A DNA stretch of 64,000 nucleotides from Candidatus Atribacteria bacterium (GCA_018402425.1 JAGYIZ010000006.1:1-64000), one strand, 5' to 3'. Shown: positions 1 to 10,246, counted from the stretch's first letter. Notes: a model not told the origin generated them from the letters alone. Numbers and translations are program-made.

Positions 1-371
1 GCAAGTTAAAATTAGTATCTAGTAGCTAGTAGTCAGTATCTAGTTTAATAAAAAATAAATACAAAAACGTTCAGGTATAACTGTATGAGATTGCCACGCC
101 AATTCAAATTGGCTCGCAATGACAGAAACAATATTCGGTATCGGGTATCAAATACAGTGATGAGTAATTAGTGATATGCAAGAGATAATAAAATTAAAAA
201 TTTAATCTAAAAACAATGGACCAAAAACTAGGAACTTTTTATTTAAAAAAGGTACTATTTAGTTATTCCCTATTTTTGTGATGATTAGACGGAAAGCGTT
301 TTGTGTTAGTATTTGGCATTCAATGACAAGAAAATCAAGCTATTGTAATGCCGGGGATTTCTCAAATGATA
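1..371. repeat. Composite dispersed repeat, no gene seen
   Basis: This gene-free stretch is built from short repeat blocks that recur through the island. It begins with a block of near-repeated 'agtatctagt' words, followed by a 'tacaaaaacgttc' block. Next comes an imperfect palindrome at about 90-122, with 'gattgc' and 'gcaatgac' ends, then a 'gtatcgggtatc' stretch and an 'aatttaatctaaaaac' block. The first ~100 bases recur almost exactly at about 1424-1525, so the AbiE remnant between them is flanked by direct repeats. Confidence 0.7.
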
Positions 372-644
372 TTATTTCCAAATCCCATCATTTATATCCC
401 AAATTTTATCATCATTTGTCTTATCTTTAATTGAATTTAATATAGGCTTTAAAAATATAGTTATTCTGTCCATTACTTGATTAAAATTTTTATCAACTTC
501 TATAAGTCTTGTTTTTCGAATAAAAGCGTTCCATTGTATTTGTTTCTCTTTATCATGATGGAATTCAGATCTAAAAATTATCGGATTATCAGGAAAAATA
601 GTTTTCCACATTGAAGCAGCTATATCTTTTATTACTTTTTTCAT
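372..644 (-). pseudogene. AbiEii-type nucleotidyltransferase toxin, C-terminal remnant
   Basis: The 90-residue frame matches only the C-terminal tail of AbiEii/AbiGii toxins. It has the typical 'F-x-x-E-F-x-x-D-x-x-K-Q-x-x-W-x-A-F-x-R-K-x-R-L' run, ending in a helical segment with 'FLKPIL'. The N-terminal nucleotidyltransferase motifs (GGTAI, RFSEDLDF) found in full members of about 250-300 residues are missing. It starts 18 bases after the stop of the AbiEi antitoxin gene, which is normal toxin order in the AbiE operon, so an internal or 5' deletion removed the catalytic part. It is unlikely to be active. Confidence 0.7.
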
Positions 645-662
645 TATTATTTATTAATCTTC

Positions 663-1265
663 CTAAATCATTGCCTCTAGCCAGGTTTTAAGCAGGGGTT
701 TAACTCGACATATTTCAGCAAATTCAAGAAGCCTTTCCAGGTTACGATCTTTTCGCTTTAGATATTCTGAAAGACTTTCTTTTACCATATCAATTCCAAG
801 CTTATTTCGGTATCGGAAACAATCACATATTGTTTTTTCCGGATTATAGATTCGAATTTTATAACTTGTAATTTTTTTCTCAATAATCCCTGCTTCGAAT
901 TGTCTTCTGGAAAAATAGTAGAAGGTAACAGGTGGATAATCAATCTTTGGTCTTCTAGTACCTCGGCAAATAGCCATTGATATTACTGAAGGGTTATAAG
1001 TTGTAAGGTCATGATAAGTAAGTGCAGACAAAAGACAAACAACACCTTCCGGAACAGCGAGAGATACATCAATCAAACCTTGATTAGAAACCAGTGGAAT
1101 ATCGGAAAGTCTATATAAGCCTCTTTTAACTCTTGTAGCCAACCCCTTCTCTGTAATTCTTTTTATGTCTCTGGGATGAATCCCAGCCGAAAGAAGATCT
1201 TTTGTTCTAGCAAATCCTTTATGTTCTTTAAAAATTTTATATATTTTATTATCTATATTATTCAT
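663..1265 (-). CDS. AbiEi-family antitoxin / winged-helix regulator
   Basis: A type IV abortive-infection antitoxin of about 200 residues. An N-terminal winged-helix domain is visible ('F-A-R-T-K-D-L-L-x-A-G-I-H-P-R-D-I' then 'VKRGLYRL'), followed by the AbiEi C-terminal region with 'ALTYHDL' and 'RIYNPEKTICDCF'. I start at the ATG whose complement is at 1263-1265, because the wHTH begins directly after it. The frame stays open 35 codons further upstream, but that part does not look like the family. In characterised systems AbiEi represses the operon and counters AbiEii; here the AbiEii partner downstream is only a C-terminal fragment, so this is an orphan antitoxin. Confidence 0.75.
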   Translation of the reverse strand: MNNIDNKIYKIFKEHKGFARTKDLLSAGIHPRDIKRITEKGLATRVKRGLYRLSDIPLVSNQGLIDVSLAVPEGVVCLLSALTYHDLTTYNPSVISMAICRGTRRPKIDYPPVTFYYFSRRQFEAGIIEKKITSYKIRIYNPEKTICDCFRYRNKLGIDMVKESLSEYLKRKDRNLERLLEFAEICRVKPLLKTWLEAMI

Positions 1266-1370
1266 AGAAACACCAATGGATAAAAACGTATACATATTAT
1301 AATATATGTAAGCATTTTTGTCCATATTATATAATTCATAGAATATTTCTGAAATAGATTTAAGATGCAA

Positions 1371-2280
1371 GATAAAAGACAGTTTTCGGGTTTACAGTTT
1401 ACGGTAAAAATGCAAGATCTAAGGTGTGAGTTGCAAGGTAAAATTAGTATCTAGTAGCTAGTAGTCAGTATCTAGTTTGAATAAAATAAATACAAAACGT
1501 CTCTGGTATAACTGTATGATTGCTCCACCCCCCACCTTAATCCTCCCCCCTCAAGGGGGAAGAGACAAGTCAGGGAAATCCTTCCCTTCAAGGAGGGGAG
1601 ACGAGGATATATCAAATCCAAAACGAAAAACTAAAAACCAATAACTTATTTATTTATTTTAATATGTAGTTTTGACTGCTGTATGTCAGAATTAAATAGA
1701 ATTTTTTTAATATTTTTCAATTTTTAGAGGTTTGTTTGATAGAGTTTAATAAAACAGTAGCAGTAAAATGTTTATTTCGGTGCGAATAACAAACCTAATT
1801 TATTATAATATAAATGATGGGGGAAAGTGCAAGCCTTGTTTTAAGTTAGTGGCCAGTAGTATTTGAGAAATCAATTGTTATTTAATTGCAAACTTAAATT
1901 TGTTTGGCCTTTTCTAAAACTCCCAGCTAATGCAGCATTACAGCCAGCACCTGGGCTCGTATCTATCATTGCTGGTTGGCCCCAGCATTCTCTCTAAAGT
2001 TTACTTTTAAAGTACCTTCAAAGATGCACTGGCACAATCTTTTTCTTCTATATAAAGGGCTTTAATTGCAATAATAAGACAATGAAAGGACTTTTTTCTG
2101 GTAGTTATTAATGAATAAATAACAAAATGAGCAGCATGAAACATTGAGTAATAGCATTGTATAGTGACCATTTATAATTTTTATTGTTTTCAAAACTTAT
2201 TTTAGCTTGTTCAAATCTGACTAGCAACATTAAGTTCTTTTTTGGTGCCAATTATGTCGTGGGAGTAAATTTTTAATTTA
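1371..2280. repeat. Repeat-rich intergenic region
   Basis: Bases 1371-1640 repeat the block found at 1-170 and carry a C-rich palindromic repeat ('caccttaatcctcccccc' then 'tcaagggggaag') at about 1528-1575. Bases 1641-2280 are AT-rich; I see no gene, RNA or further repeat there. Confidence 0.6.
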
Positions 2281-2833
2281 TTATTTTTTAGGCATCTCTG
2301 AAAATTCAGGATTCACTTTTGCTTCCCATAACACTATCCTTTCTATTTCTTGATAGAAAGTTGGATCTGTTTTTTCCATTTCTATATATTTTACGGGTTT
2401 ATGGATGATTAATTGTGGCTCTGTTATATTGATATTTTTGTAGTATCTTTTCAATTTCTTCAACTATGTTTGTTACTATGAATAAGTCAATATCACTATC
2501 TTCAGTATCTTCACCATTTGCCTGCACTACCATAAAGGATTATTTTACTGGATTTTTGTTTTAGTTTTTAATAAGGGGCATAAGATTTATTATAGTTCTT
2601 AATACTTTCAACTGCTTAACAACAGGATTGTAATTACAGTGTATAACATAAGCTTCCTTGCTGCCTATTAATAAGACTTGTTTTTACTAAATCATTTAAA
2701 GTAAAATTTGGTTCTAAGCCTTGCTCAATTTAGTAAAGGGATTGTATCTCTTGGACATAAATTCCTTGCCGGGCTTTTGTATTAAATATTCAATTACCTT
2801 CTGTGGATTAGTTTTAAATAGAATTTCTTTCAT
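2281..2833 (-). pseudogene. MNT-type nucleotidyltransferase with N-terminal wHTH, frameshifted
   Basis: Reading the reverse strand across frames gives a recognisable protein. It starts at the ATG at 2831-2833 ('MKEILFKTNPQKVIEYLIQK', a winged-helix opening), runs through damaged sequence, then shows 'GEDTEDSDIDLFIV', the DxD core of minimal nucleotidyltransferases. It ends in a 60-residue open piece finishing at 2281. The span of ~184 codons fits a full wHTH-MNT protein, but several frameshifts break it. Such genes are usually regulators or antitoxin-like partners of small HEPN genes; no partner is visible. Confidence 0.6.
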
Positions 2834-3723
2834 ATGAAATATCCTTCTTTTGACTTATATTTGCCTTATACTATTATTATAGCTGGCAGAACATTTTCGT
2901 CAGCTTTCTGAGGGAATAAATGTTGGTGATTCTTTTGTTTTTAGTTTTTAGATCAATACACTAATAAGATTTTAAGTATAAGTGGATGAGATTGCTTTCA
3001 CCCCCACCTTAGTCCTCCCCCCTCAAGGGGGAGGAAATGAGACCGATTCGCAAATGACAAAACAGTATATCGTATTCTGTATAACGTATAACGTTAATAT
3101 CGTATTGTGTCGTGCGTATTAAGTATTGAATACAGCAGATTGAGTGACAAGTAATTAGTGATTAGCAAATAAATATTTTTGGGTATAATCGTATGAAATT
3201 GCTCCACCCCCACCTTAGTCCTCTCAAGGGGGAGGGAGACGATAGGAAATAATCAATGCTCAAGCGAGGAAGGGACTATAGAAGAATTAATTATAGCCTC
3301 GGGGAGGAAATGAAAATAGCAATCCTCGGCCCTCAAGGGGGAGGAGCAAACTGTGTCGAGTATGAGGGTATCGAGTATTAAATACAAGAAAATAGTTTGT
3401 TGTGGAAATATAAGGAAATAAAGGAACGGGACTAAAAAACAAAAGCTACAATTCAGTTCCTCAGTTTAATTATATTAATGTAATCTAAAAATATATTTTT
3501 GTACCGTTTTTTACCGAGATTTCTGATAATATTTATTTTTCAAACTTTCTCTTATCAGCTGATTTGCTGTTTCCTTTGCTGGTATTTAAATTCTTTAATA
3601 ATATCTGTAGAGGTAATAATAGGCTTGATAAAAAGCAGATTTAAAAATTTAACCCATAAATACTTGAAATCTTATTTAAAAAAAGTGTTTTTAGTAATTT
3701 TTCTTATGTAATTATTTCTTTGG
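2834..3723. repeat. Repeat-rich intergenic region
   Basis: The region holds C-rich palindromic units at about 3000-3045 and 3205-3240, then degenerate 'ctcaagggggaggaaatgag'-like units up to about 3345. 'gtatcg/gtataacg' words occur around 3060-3120 and 3355-3385. An AT-rich hydrophobic frame on the plus strand near 3499-3711 has no ribosome-binding site and no family signature, and is not called. Confidence 0.55.
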
Positions 3724-4562
3724 CTAAGATAAGCGCTTCTGAAACCTCTTAATTCCTTCTAAGAAAAATTTTAGCCACTCTTCCCATTCATCTTGCTCTC
3801 TAATTTCCATTAATAAATCATAATACCTGCTTCTATTCTTTAGATAAACACTTAGGGTATAATAAGGGGTGAGAAAGTATCTTTCACAATAAAGATAAAA
3901 AGTGATGAGTAATCTACCCACTCTGCCGTTACCATCTAAAAATGGATGGATGGTTTCAAATTGAGCATGAATTAGCGCTATTTTAACTAAAGGAGGAATC
4001 TCATCTTTTGATGAATAAATTTCTCCAGCTCTGACATCAGTTCAGGTACTTTTTTCAGGTGGAGGAGGAACAAAATAGCCTCAGATAAAGGGGCTCCTGC
4101 TACCCTATCCAATTTTGTATTGTTCTAAATTCTCCAGGAGTCTTGCTGGTACCACGAGTACCTGAATAAGTATACTATGTATTTCTTTAATCAATCTATT
4201 TGAAATTGGTAAACTAGATAGTCTTGCTATTCCGTAGTTAAGTGCTTTGATGTAATTTATTACTTCTTTTACTTCATTGATATTCCTTCTGGTTCCAAAT
4301 TTGCTTGAATCTCAAAACCCCAAGGATGTTGAGTGCCTTCTATTTGTGAACTTAAAAGAGCTTCTTTTACATACATTGCTATAAAAGATCAGAGTTGGGA
4401 AGAACAGTGATCACCATCGCTCCTGACAAAAAGCCCCATCTGCTTTCTGATACATTTGTTTCACTATATTTTATTGGCTTTATTGGTGGTAATGGTACAG
4501 GCATGAATGCTTTTATATCCACCAGGCTGAATTATATATTTTCCAGTTTTATCATTTTGCAT
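3724..4562 (-). pseudogene. Fic-domain protein (AMPylase-like), multiply frameshifted
   Basis: A full-length Fic protein can be pieced together from the reverse strand. It opens with 'TGKYIIQPGGYK' and 'MYVKEALLSSQIEGTQ', which contains the S/T-x-x-x-E-G inhibitory-helix type motif. The Fic core 'HPFLDGNGRVGRLL' follows, and an intact 65-residue tail ends at 3724. The active-site His and the DGNGR loop are still present, but at least three frameshifts and stops separate the N-terminal segments from the core. Fic proteins transfer AMP or other groups to target proteins and are often toxins. I judge it dead. Confidence 0.8.
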
Positions 4563-5038
4563 AATATATTCCAACTTTTTTAATATTTAAGTCAGGTATT
4601 TCTGACTTAGAGTAATATTAAATATCCTTAGTCAATTATAATGGACTTAGAACATTTTTTCAACTTTTAAGTCAGGTAAATCTATCTATTTGGCCACAGG
4701 AATTTCTGATTGTTTTATTCAGTTTTTTGCCTACAATTTTGTCTTTTTTACCTGGCGGGCGATTTTTTCTTGGGGTCGCCACTGGCTACTTTGCTGATGT
4801 CGTTAGCAGCCCGGGCTAGTTTTTGTAGAGCATACTGACCAGTTTGACATGATTTGGCTCTGTATTCTGAGGGTATAAATGTAGGGTAGTTTTGGTTTTT
4901 TGTTTTAGTTTTTAGCCTAATATTATAAGACTAAGGATTCAAGTAGTAAATGAAAGAGATTACCAAACTAGTCGTTGGTAAAAGTTATGGTTAACTATTA
5001 TAATACTAAGCTTTTAGGATTGTTGATCTTTGAAACTT
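4563..5038. other. Intergenic region with a degenerate short coding remnant
   Basis: At about 4725-4852 the reverse strand, with two frame changes, encodes a lysine-rich stretch that includes 'QTGQYALQKLARAANDISK' and 'IVGKKLNKT'. A second degenerate copy lies at about 7420-7555. I do not recognise the protein family. The rest is AT-rich sequence with the 'tattctgagggtataaat' word that also occurs near 2905. Confidence 0.5.
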
Positions 5039-5357
5039 TTAAAATATGTTCTTGAAGGATTGTAAATTATTTTGTAATGTATCCCAAACGGCTTCAACAT
5101 CAATTCCTAAAGTAATCATGAATTAACACATTTCTAAAACCTGCTGCTTCTTTCCATTCCACTTTGGGTATCTTTTCTAACATCTTCATAGGGATATTTC
5201 TTGTTGCTTCACCTATAACTTCAAAATTTCTAATAACAGCATCGATGACCATTTCATTTGAAAACTTATGAAAATCCATATTCTGAGTATGTTTATTTTT
5301 CAATAGCATTTATGATATCTTCTAAATATAACAGGTAATCTCTGAACGATTAGACAT
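5039..5357 (-). pseudogene. HepT-like (DUF86/HEPN) toxin, frameshifted
   Basis: Joined across frames, the reverse strand gives a complete HepT: 'RDYLLYLEDIINAIEK', then an open core with 'EMVIDAVIRNFEVIGEA', then the RNase-like R-x4-6-H motif as 'RNVLIHDYF', then 'DVEAVWDTLQNNLQ'. The R..H motif is intact, but one frameshift follows the start region and one follows 'HDYF'. HepT is the HEPN toxin of the HEPN-MNT system. Its start overlaps the end of the MNT gene, the usual operon layout. Confidence 0.75.
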
Positions 5358-5636
5358 ATTGGACCTCATTAGATTTTCTCTTCAGTCTTGGTTTTACTGC
5401 ATCTTTTATTACCAATCAACTTTTCCCAATAGATTTTCAAGGTAATACTTCAGTCTCATGTAATTAAAAATCTTTGATGACTTATTAAAACTAACCAATA
5501 TATCTATATCACTATCCTCATATAAATGCCCACCCTTTGGTAAAGAAACCAAAACACTCATCTCTTTAACTTGAAATTTTTTCTTTATGTGGTTAACATT
5601 AGCATTTAATTTTTTCTTTATTTCAATAATATCCAT
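5350..5636 (-). pseudogene. MntA-like nucleotidyltransferase antitoxin, frameshifted
   Basis: This is the minimal nucleotidyltransferase partner of HepT, which in characterised systems AMPylates and silences the HEPN toxin. 'EDSDIDILV' supplies the two metal-binding Asp residues, but the usual G-S-x-x-R-G-E motif reads 'VSLPKGGH', so the catalytic Gly is altered. A single-base deletion after 'LLGKVD' ends the frame early at 5409; the downstream frame 'VIKDAVKPRLKRK' restores the normal tail down to 5350. The HEPN-MNT pair is therefore broken in both genes. Confidence 0.75.
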
Positions 5637-5973
5637 ATCTAAATACCTTACTAAGATTTTGTTTTAGACTGATATTCAATTTCGTTGTATTTTTATCATA
5701 TTGTATATATAGAATTGTATATTTTTTCACTTTTTTCACAAGTATTATTAGTATAGCAGTTAGAAATTTCAGTTAATTAGTTGCGTTGGTTAATTGCAAA
5801 TTAGTTCAAAATCTAGAAAAATATTAGTATCAACCAATCTGCCAATCACAAATCTAAAGATCAATTTAAATCTACCACTCAAATAAAAATCAATTAATAC
5901 TGCGAGTATAAGTGTATGATTGCTTCTTGTTCCTGTTTTTTGTTCAAAAACGAAAAACTAAGAACTTGTTTTT
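5637..5973. other. AT-rich intergenic region
   Basis: There is no gene here. Around 5815-5970 the sequence contains diverged pieces of the dispersed 'aatcaaaaattt', 'gtataagtgtatgattgctt' and 'aaaacgaaaaactaagaact' blocks. Confidence 0.5.
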
Positions 5974-6948
5974 CTAATTTTCCTGGTTAATAAGATTCAC
6001 TATTACTTAATCATGATGTCTTTTCTTCCGGTTAGCTTGCTTTCTGCGATAAGCAGTGTTAATGCTACCAGGGCATTATCGGCAAGGCGTTTACTGCCGT
6101 CTTCTTTATATAGAATACCATTTTCATTTAAGAACCATATGAATATTGATGCAGCAATTCGTTTGTTGCCATCTACAAAGCTGAATGATTTTTAACAACG
6201 AAATAGAGCAAATGGGCTGCTTTTTCTTCAATGCTGGGATAGACTTCTTTTCCGTCAAAACTCTGATAGATAGCGCCGATAGATCCTGAGAAAGATTGGT
6301 CTTTTCCAGGCCAACAAGCCGGATGAATAATGATTTTTCAGGCGTTGCAATTCCTGTCTAGCCTTTTCATAGGTTAGTCTGAATTTTTCCTGAGTTGTAA
6401 CTTCTTTTTATCTGAAGCCCTGATGGTCATATTCATCAAGTAGGTGTAAGGCTTTCTCTGTAATCCAAAAATAACTGCAATAATCCGGTAGCTTCAGGAG
6501 ATTCCAGGTTTTTGCAAAAGTAGCCTTTCATCATTCTGGCAGTTTTTTGTAGTTCCTTGAGTTTAGCCTGATTTTCCTGCAATCTTTTTGGTTGATGGTA
6601 TAGCCCTGGATAAGATGGTTTTCAGACATTAGTAGCCCAAATATGGAACTGGGTACCCTTTAGGAGCTTTACCTGGTAGCCTACTGATATGATTGTCAAG
6701 GTTATACATGTTGGTATTATAATTTTTCCTGTCTGAAGCAGTTATCCGAAATTCTGATAACTGAATTTTCTTCTAGCTCACCTTCAGAAATATATTTTTT
6801 ATATGTTCATTTATAGTCCGAACATCTTTTCAAACAACTCAGCCATTTGTCTTTGTGAAAGCCAGACCTGTTTCTTCTTTTAAGTTTACTTCAAAAGTTT
6901 CTTTACCATCTTCTAGGTATAGATGATAATTTCATTTTTGTTGTTCAT
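5974..6948 (-). pseudogene. RhuM-family / Fic-DOC fusion protein, multiply frameshifted
   Basis: The reverse strand, read across frames, begins at an ATG at 6946-6948 behind 'aaggaag'. It gives the RhuM opening 'VWLSQRQMAELFEK' then 'VRTINEHIKN', a middle with 'TINQKRLQENQAKLKELQK', and a DOC/Fic-like C-terminus 'AAHLLYFVVKNH' then 'DGNKRIAASIFIWFL' ending in 'VIVNLINQEN' at 5974. Full length (~325 codons) matches RhuM-DOC proteins of pathogenicity and defence islands. At least five frameshifts make it non-functional. The DGNKR nucleotide-binding loop survives. Confidence 0.75.
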
Positions 6949-7869
6949 TACTTCCTTCTATAATTAAAAATTCTATATTTCATTTTACCAAAAATTCTTT
7001 CCTTGATTTCCTGTTTTATTTATTAAAATAGATGCAAGATTCAAGGTATGAGATAATGAGTTAAAATTAGTCTATAGTATTTGGTATCTAGTATTTAGTT
7101 AAATGTAAATACAAAAACATCTAGGTGTAAATGGGATGAAATTGCCAAATTAGTTGATAGTCATTGGTAGCTGCTATTTAGTTAAAATAGTTTCAAATGT
7201 GAGTACGAGATAAAAAAGTTTTTCAGTTGACAGTTGTCGGTTAAGAAAATTTTTAATTATAAAATATTTGCAAAATTGAAAGAATACAAGGATGTATGAT
7301 TGGGAAATAAAATATTGCTACTTTTTTTATGAATTCATATTTTTTGTTTTATCTGAAATGAGGTAACCAATAAATTAATAACTGATTAACTCTCTCCTAT
7401 TTCCAAAAATTTGCCAAGTGTTTTATTCAGTTTTTGCCTACAATTTTATTCTTTGCCCGGCGAGCAATTTTGGGGTTTCCGCTAGCAACCTTGTTGATAT
7501 CATTAGCTGCCCGGGCTAGTTTGTAGAGTATACTGACCAGTTTGACATTTATTTTCCTCCGAAAATAGTATCGAGTCAGTGAGTATCGGGTATCGAGTCC
7601 AAGACAAATTTAAAATCTATCAATAAAATCTTTAGTATAATTGAATGAGATTGCTTCATCTTTGCAAAGCAAGATCTGCAATGACAGAAACTAAAGAATC
7701 TTTGGGTAGATACTTTTGCAAGAATGTGAATCATTGCAATATACAATATTCCAAGTATCCAATAGTTCCTAGTTTAATCTAAAAAAGAGAATCCAAAGAT
7801 GTTTTACTAGAGTAGTAAAGATATATTGATTGAACTAATACAAAATTCGAGGAATCTTATTATTTTCTA
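6949..7869. repeat. Repeat-rich intergenic region
   Basis: Bases ~7025-7190 repeat the block seen at 1-120 ('ttaaaattagt', 'tacaaaaac', 'gatgaaattgcc'). At ~7420-7555 lies the second degenerate copy of the short coding remnant (reverse strand 'LARAANDINKVASG' then 'IARRAKNKIVGK'), preceded on its strand by 'ggaggaaaat'. At ~7570-7600 there is a 'gtatcgggtatcgagt' run, and at ~7645-7685 an imperfect 'attgcttc..gcaatgac' palindrome. Confidence 0.55.
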
Positions 7870-8112
7870 TTAAACTGCAATGTTTGATTTATTTTCATTT
7901 CTGATAATACCTCTGGATTTTATTTTCTTCAGGAATTGGCAATTTTCTTTCTTAATAAATTCAGATGTTCTTCCATTTCTCTATCTTGCCTGATAGATGC
8001 AATCTTCATAGAATGGCCTACTCCGGTAAAACCTTCGATATCAGGAGAATAAAAAGTAAAAATGTAGATCTTCTGTAGCTTCTATAATTAGGGAATATTT
8101 TAAACTAATCAT
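7870..8112 (-). pseudogene. HicB-family antitoxin, frameshifted
   Basis: The ATG at 8110-8112 follows an excellent ribosome-binding site ('aaggaggg'). The protein opens 'MISLKYSLIIEATED' and continues after a shift as 'DIEGFTGVGHS', then 'MEEHLNLL', then 'LPIPEEN', the HicB partial RNase-H fold. At least two frameshifts interrupt it. HicB neutralises HicA; the broken hicA lies 12 bases upstream in the usual order. Confidence 0.7.
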
Positions 8113-8124
8113 TTTATACCCTCC

Positions 8125-8315
8125 TTATTTTAAGCCAGCACTTTAAGATAAAACTACAAGTACCAGCAGGGACTTTGAACCATGATAGTCTATTCTAATC
8201 AGCTTTGTGCAGGTTTACTATAATAGCGAATTGAACCTTTTCTTTGACAATAGAGTAATCCATTTCTTTCTAAGATTCTACCAATTCGCTGAACTTCAAA
8301 ACTGTTCTAGTTTAG
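8125..8315 (-). pseudogene. HicA-family mRNA interferase toxin, degenerate
   Basis: The reverse strand shows diverged HicA pieces: 'GFTLL..QRK'-like sequence, the 'R-I-D-Y-H-G' equivalent of the catalytic His segment, and a tail resembling 'PAGTxxSILKxAGLK' ending at 8125. Several stops and shifts separate them, and the 5' boundary is approximate. Position next to hicB supports the call more than the sequence does. Confidence 0.5.
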
Positions 8316-8851
8316 TAATTATCAAAACTTTGTAATATTTTTCCTTTTTCATTATAAAGTATGCGACTGATATTTTCAATTTTGCTTTTGTTCGTAATGA
8401 CAGAAAATAGTATAACGTATTCCGTATAACGTATAACGCTTAAATACAATAAAAAATCTGTCGGCAAATACAAGATACAAGATAAAAACAGTTTTCAGTT
8501 ATTAGATACTGTGTCAAAATCAACTCGCAAACTCTCCCAAAAGACAGATTATTAATTATTATTATTATAAATTACTCCCTAGGAAGATATTTGAGAATTT
8601 CCCTCTCCCCTCGGAGGGAGAGGGTTAGGGTGAGGGGGATAAGGAATCTATAATATATTTTTAATTTTATCTTCACCCCCACCTTAATCCTCCCCCCTCA
8701 AGGGGGAGGAAATGAGACAAGGAGTTTGCAATGACAGGATGAAACACCTTTGGTTAAACAATATTGCAATTTTCAAATACTCCAGGCATCCATTTGTTGC
8801 TGTTTTAATCTTAAAACGAAAAACGAAAAACTAATAACTTATTTGCATATA
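8316..8851. repeat. Intergenic repeats, two families
   Basis: Bases 8508-8640 are one copy of a ~130-bp dispersed repeat: 'gtgtcaaaatcaactcgcaa', an AT-rich 'ttattaattattatt' core, and a palindrome of 'ccctctcccctcgg' with 'agggagaggg'. Bases ~8670-8715 hold the separate C-rich 'cacccccaccttaatcc' palindrome. A 'gtataacg' word array lies near 8400-8440. Confidence 0.65.
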
Positions 8852-9637
8852 CTATTTTATCTTCTGTTGAATAAATTCAGGGAATAATATTATTCTTTGT
8901 GCATCATCGGGATGGAATAAGAATGGCTTTACATCTGCTGCCAGTTTCTTCAAATTTAATTCATTGCACTTTTTTAATATTATATTCCTTATTTCTTCCA
9001 AATAATCATTTTCTTTTAATCCCATTTTTTCTATTAAATAATGATAGTTTGGTTTTGTCTTGGAAAATAAAAAGATTGCATCAAAGAAATCCCTGCCCAT
9101 GGGACGAGGTCTTTTGAGGATAGCCAATATTTTTTGAGCCAACAATATGTCCGCTGGCACTGCCCTTATCTTAAGTAAAATGTCAAAATTACTAACAAGA
9201 ACACTTTCGGCTTTATACTCAATATTTTGTGGTTCAGTATCCAGCTGGATAGTCATCTTTTCCCGAGCATGCCCGGAAAGATTATATTGGTAAAAAATCC
9301 CCGGAAATTTAATCAGACATCTGAAGGCATTCTCTATCCTATTGCTTATTTCTACCTGATAACCAAGTAATTCTAATTTTTTAGATACTACTTCTGATAA
9401 ACCAGAAAAATCTTTTTCATTTAACCCCCGGTTATCAAAATCTAAATCTTCTGAAAATCGCTGATTGCCATGGATTATATGGATAGCAGTACCACCCATA
9501 AATATTAAATGATTCCCATATTCTGAGCGGTAAATAATCTCTAAAATAACATATTGTAAGTATTCTCTTAGGAGGTTTCTTTTGTAAATTCTAATATTTT
9601 CAGGATAAAATGATTCAATTTGTGCCAGACTAAGCAT
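8852..9637 (-). CDS. AbiEii/AbiGii-type nucleotidyltransferase toxin
   Basis: The 261-residue frame is complete and carries the family's nucleotidyltransferase signature: 'FMGGTAI' (residues 46-52) and 'RFSEDLDF' (60-67), which hold the metal-binding acidic residues. A C-terminal helical region follows with Lys169 in 'AQKILAIL' and 'GRDFFDAI' (181-188). In type IV toxin-antitoxin systems such enzymes transfer nucleotides, in some cases to tRNA acceptor stems, and cause reversible growth arrest. The start overlaps the end of the upstream AbiEi-like gene by 8 bases, so the two were co-translated. That upstream antitoxin is frameshifted while this toxin is not. Confidence 0.85.
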   Translation of the reverse strand: MLSLAQIESFYPENIRIYKRNLLREYLQYVILEIIYRSEYGNHLIFMGGTAIHIIHGNQRFSEDLDFDNRGLNEKDFSGLSEVVSKKLELLGYQVEISNRIENAFRCLIKFPGIFYQYNLSGHAREKMTIQLDTEPQNIEYKAESVLVSNFDILLKIRAVPADILLAQKILAILKRPRPMGRDFFDAIFLFSKTKPNYHYLIEKMGLKENDYLEEIRNIILKKCNELNLKKLAADVKPFLFHPDDAQRIILFPEFIQQKIK

Positions 9638-10246
9638 TTTTTATATGCCTCCAAAAATGATTCATTCTTTTGGTCAGACGCTTTTGGTTGAATTTTTCTA
9701 GATATTCATTCATTTTTTTTTCGTTAACTTGTTCTATCAGTACTTCTTGGTTTATTCGCAAACTATCGAAATCAGAGGCTGTCTGTAAATTCTGGTGAAG
9801 ATAGAAATAATCAAGAAGAGCCTTTTCGATACTGGCAATTTTTACATGATACCTTGTATTCTTTATTAAGCTATAACCAAAAAACAGGGGCGGGCTTATA
9901 CTGCGAAAGCTGAATTCTCCAAAAGATGTATTAAAATGATAAGTCTTTCGAGTTGAGATTGCCGTAATTCCATAAATGCTTTCTGGTATTAAATTATAAT
10001 AAGATAAAGTACTCTCTAAGGAAACATAAGATGGATAATAGATTTGATTGGAAATTTTAAATAATATTTCTTCATCAACAACTATATCAGAAAACAGATA
10101 ATAGCCTCGATAATCTTTTTGATATAGCCTTTATCCTGCCATTCATTTAATCTTCTTCTATGAAAGTCAGGTTCGATGTTCTTTATGTCATTTAAAGAAA
10201 ATATAGTGAAATCTTTCAGTTCGTTTTTTAATTCCAAGAACTTCAT
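9630..10246 (-). pseudogene. AbiEi-like antitoxin with one frameshift
   Basis: It starts at the ATG at 10244-10246 behind a 'ggagaaata' site and opens 'MKFLELKNELKDFTIFS' with a wHTH ('RRRLNEWQDKGYIKKI'). About 45 codons in, a single missing base near 10105 throws the frame into a stop. The next frame continues the family sequence ('GYYLFSDIVVDEEILFKIS', later 'SIEKALLDYFYLHQ') to a stop at 9630-9632 inside the toxin start. Only one lesion is visible, so this is a recent break, phase variation, or a sequencing error. Confidence 0.7.

Noticed and set aside
3499-3711. Hydrophobic plus-strand frame of 70 codons
   Set aside because: Very AT-rich, TTG start without a ribosome-binding site, no family signature, in a region of decayed sequence.
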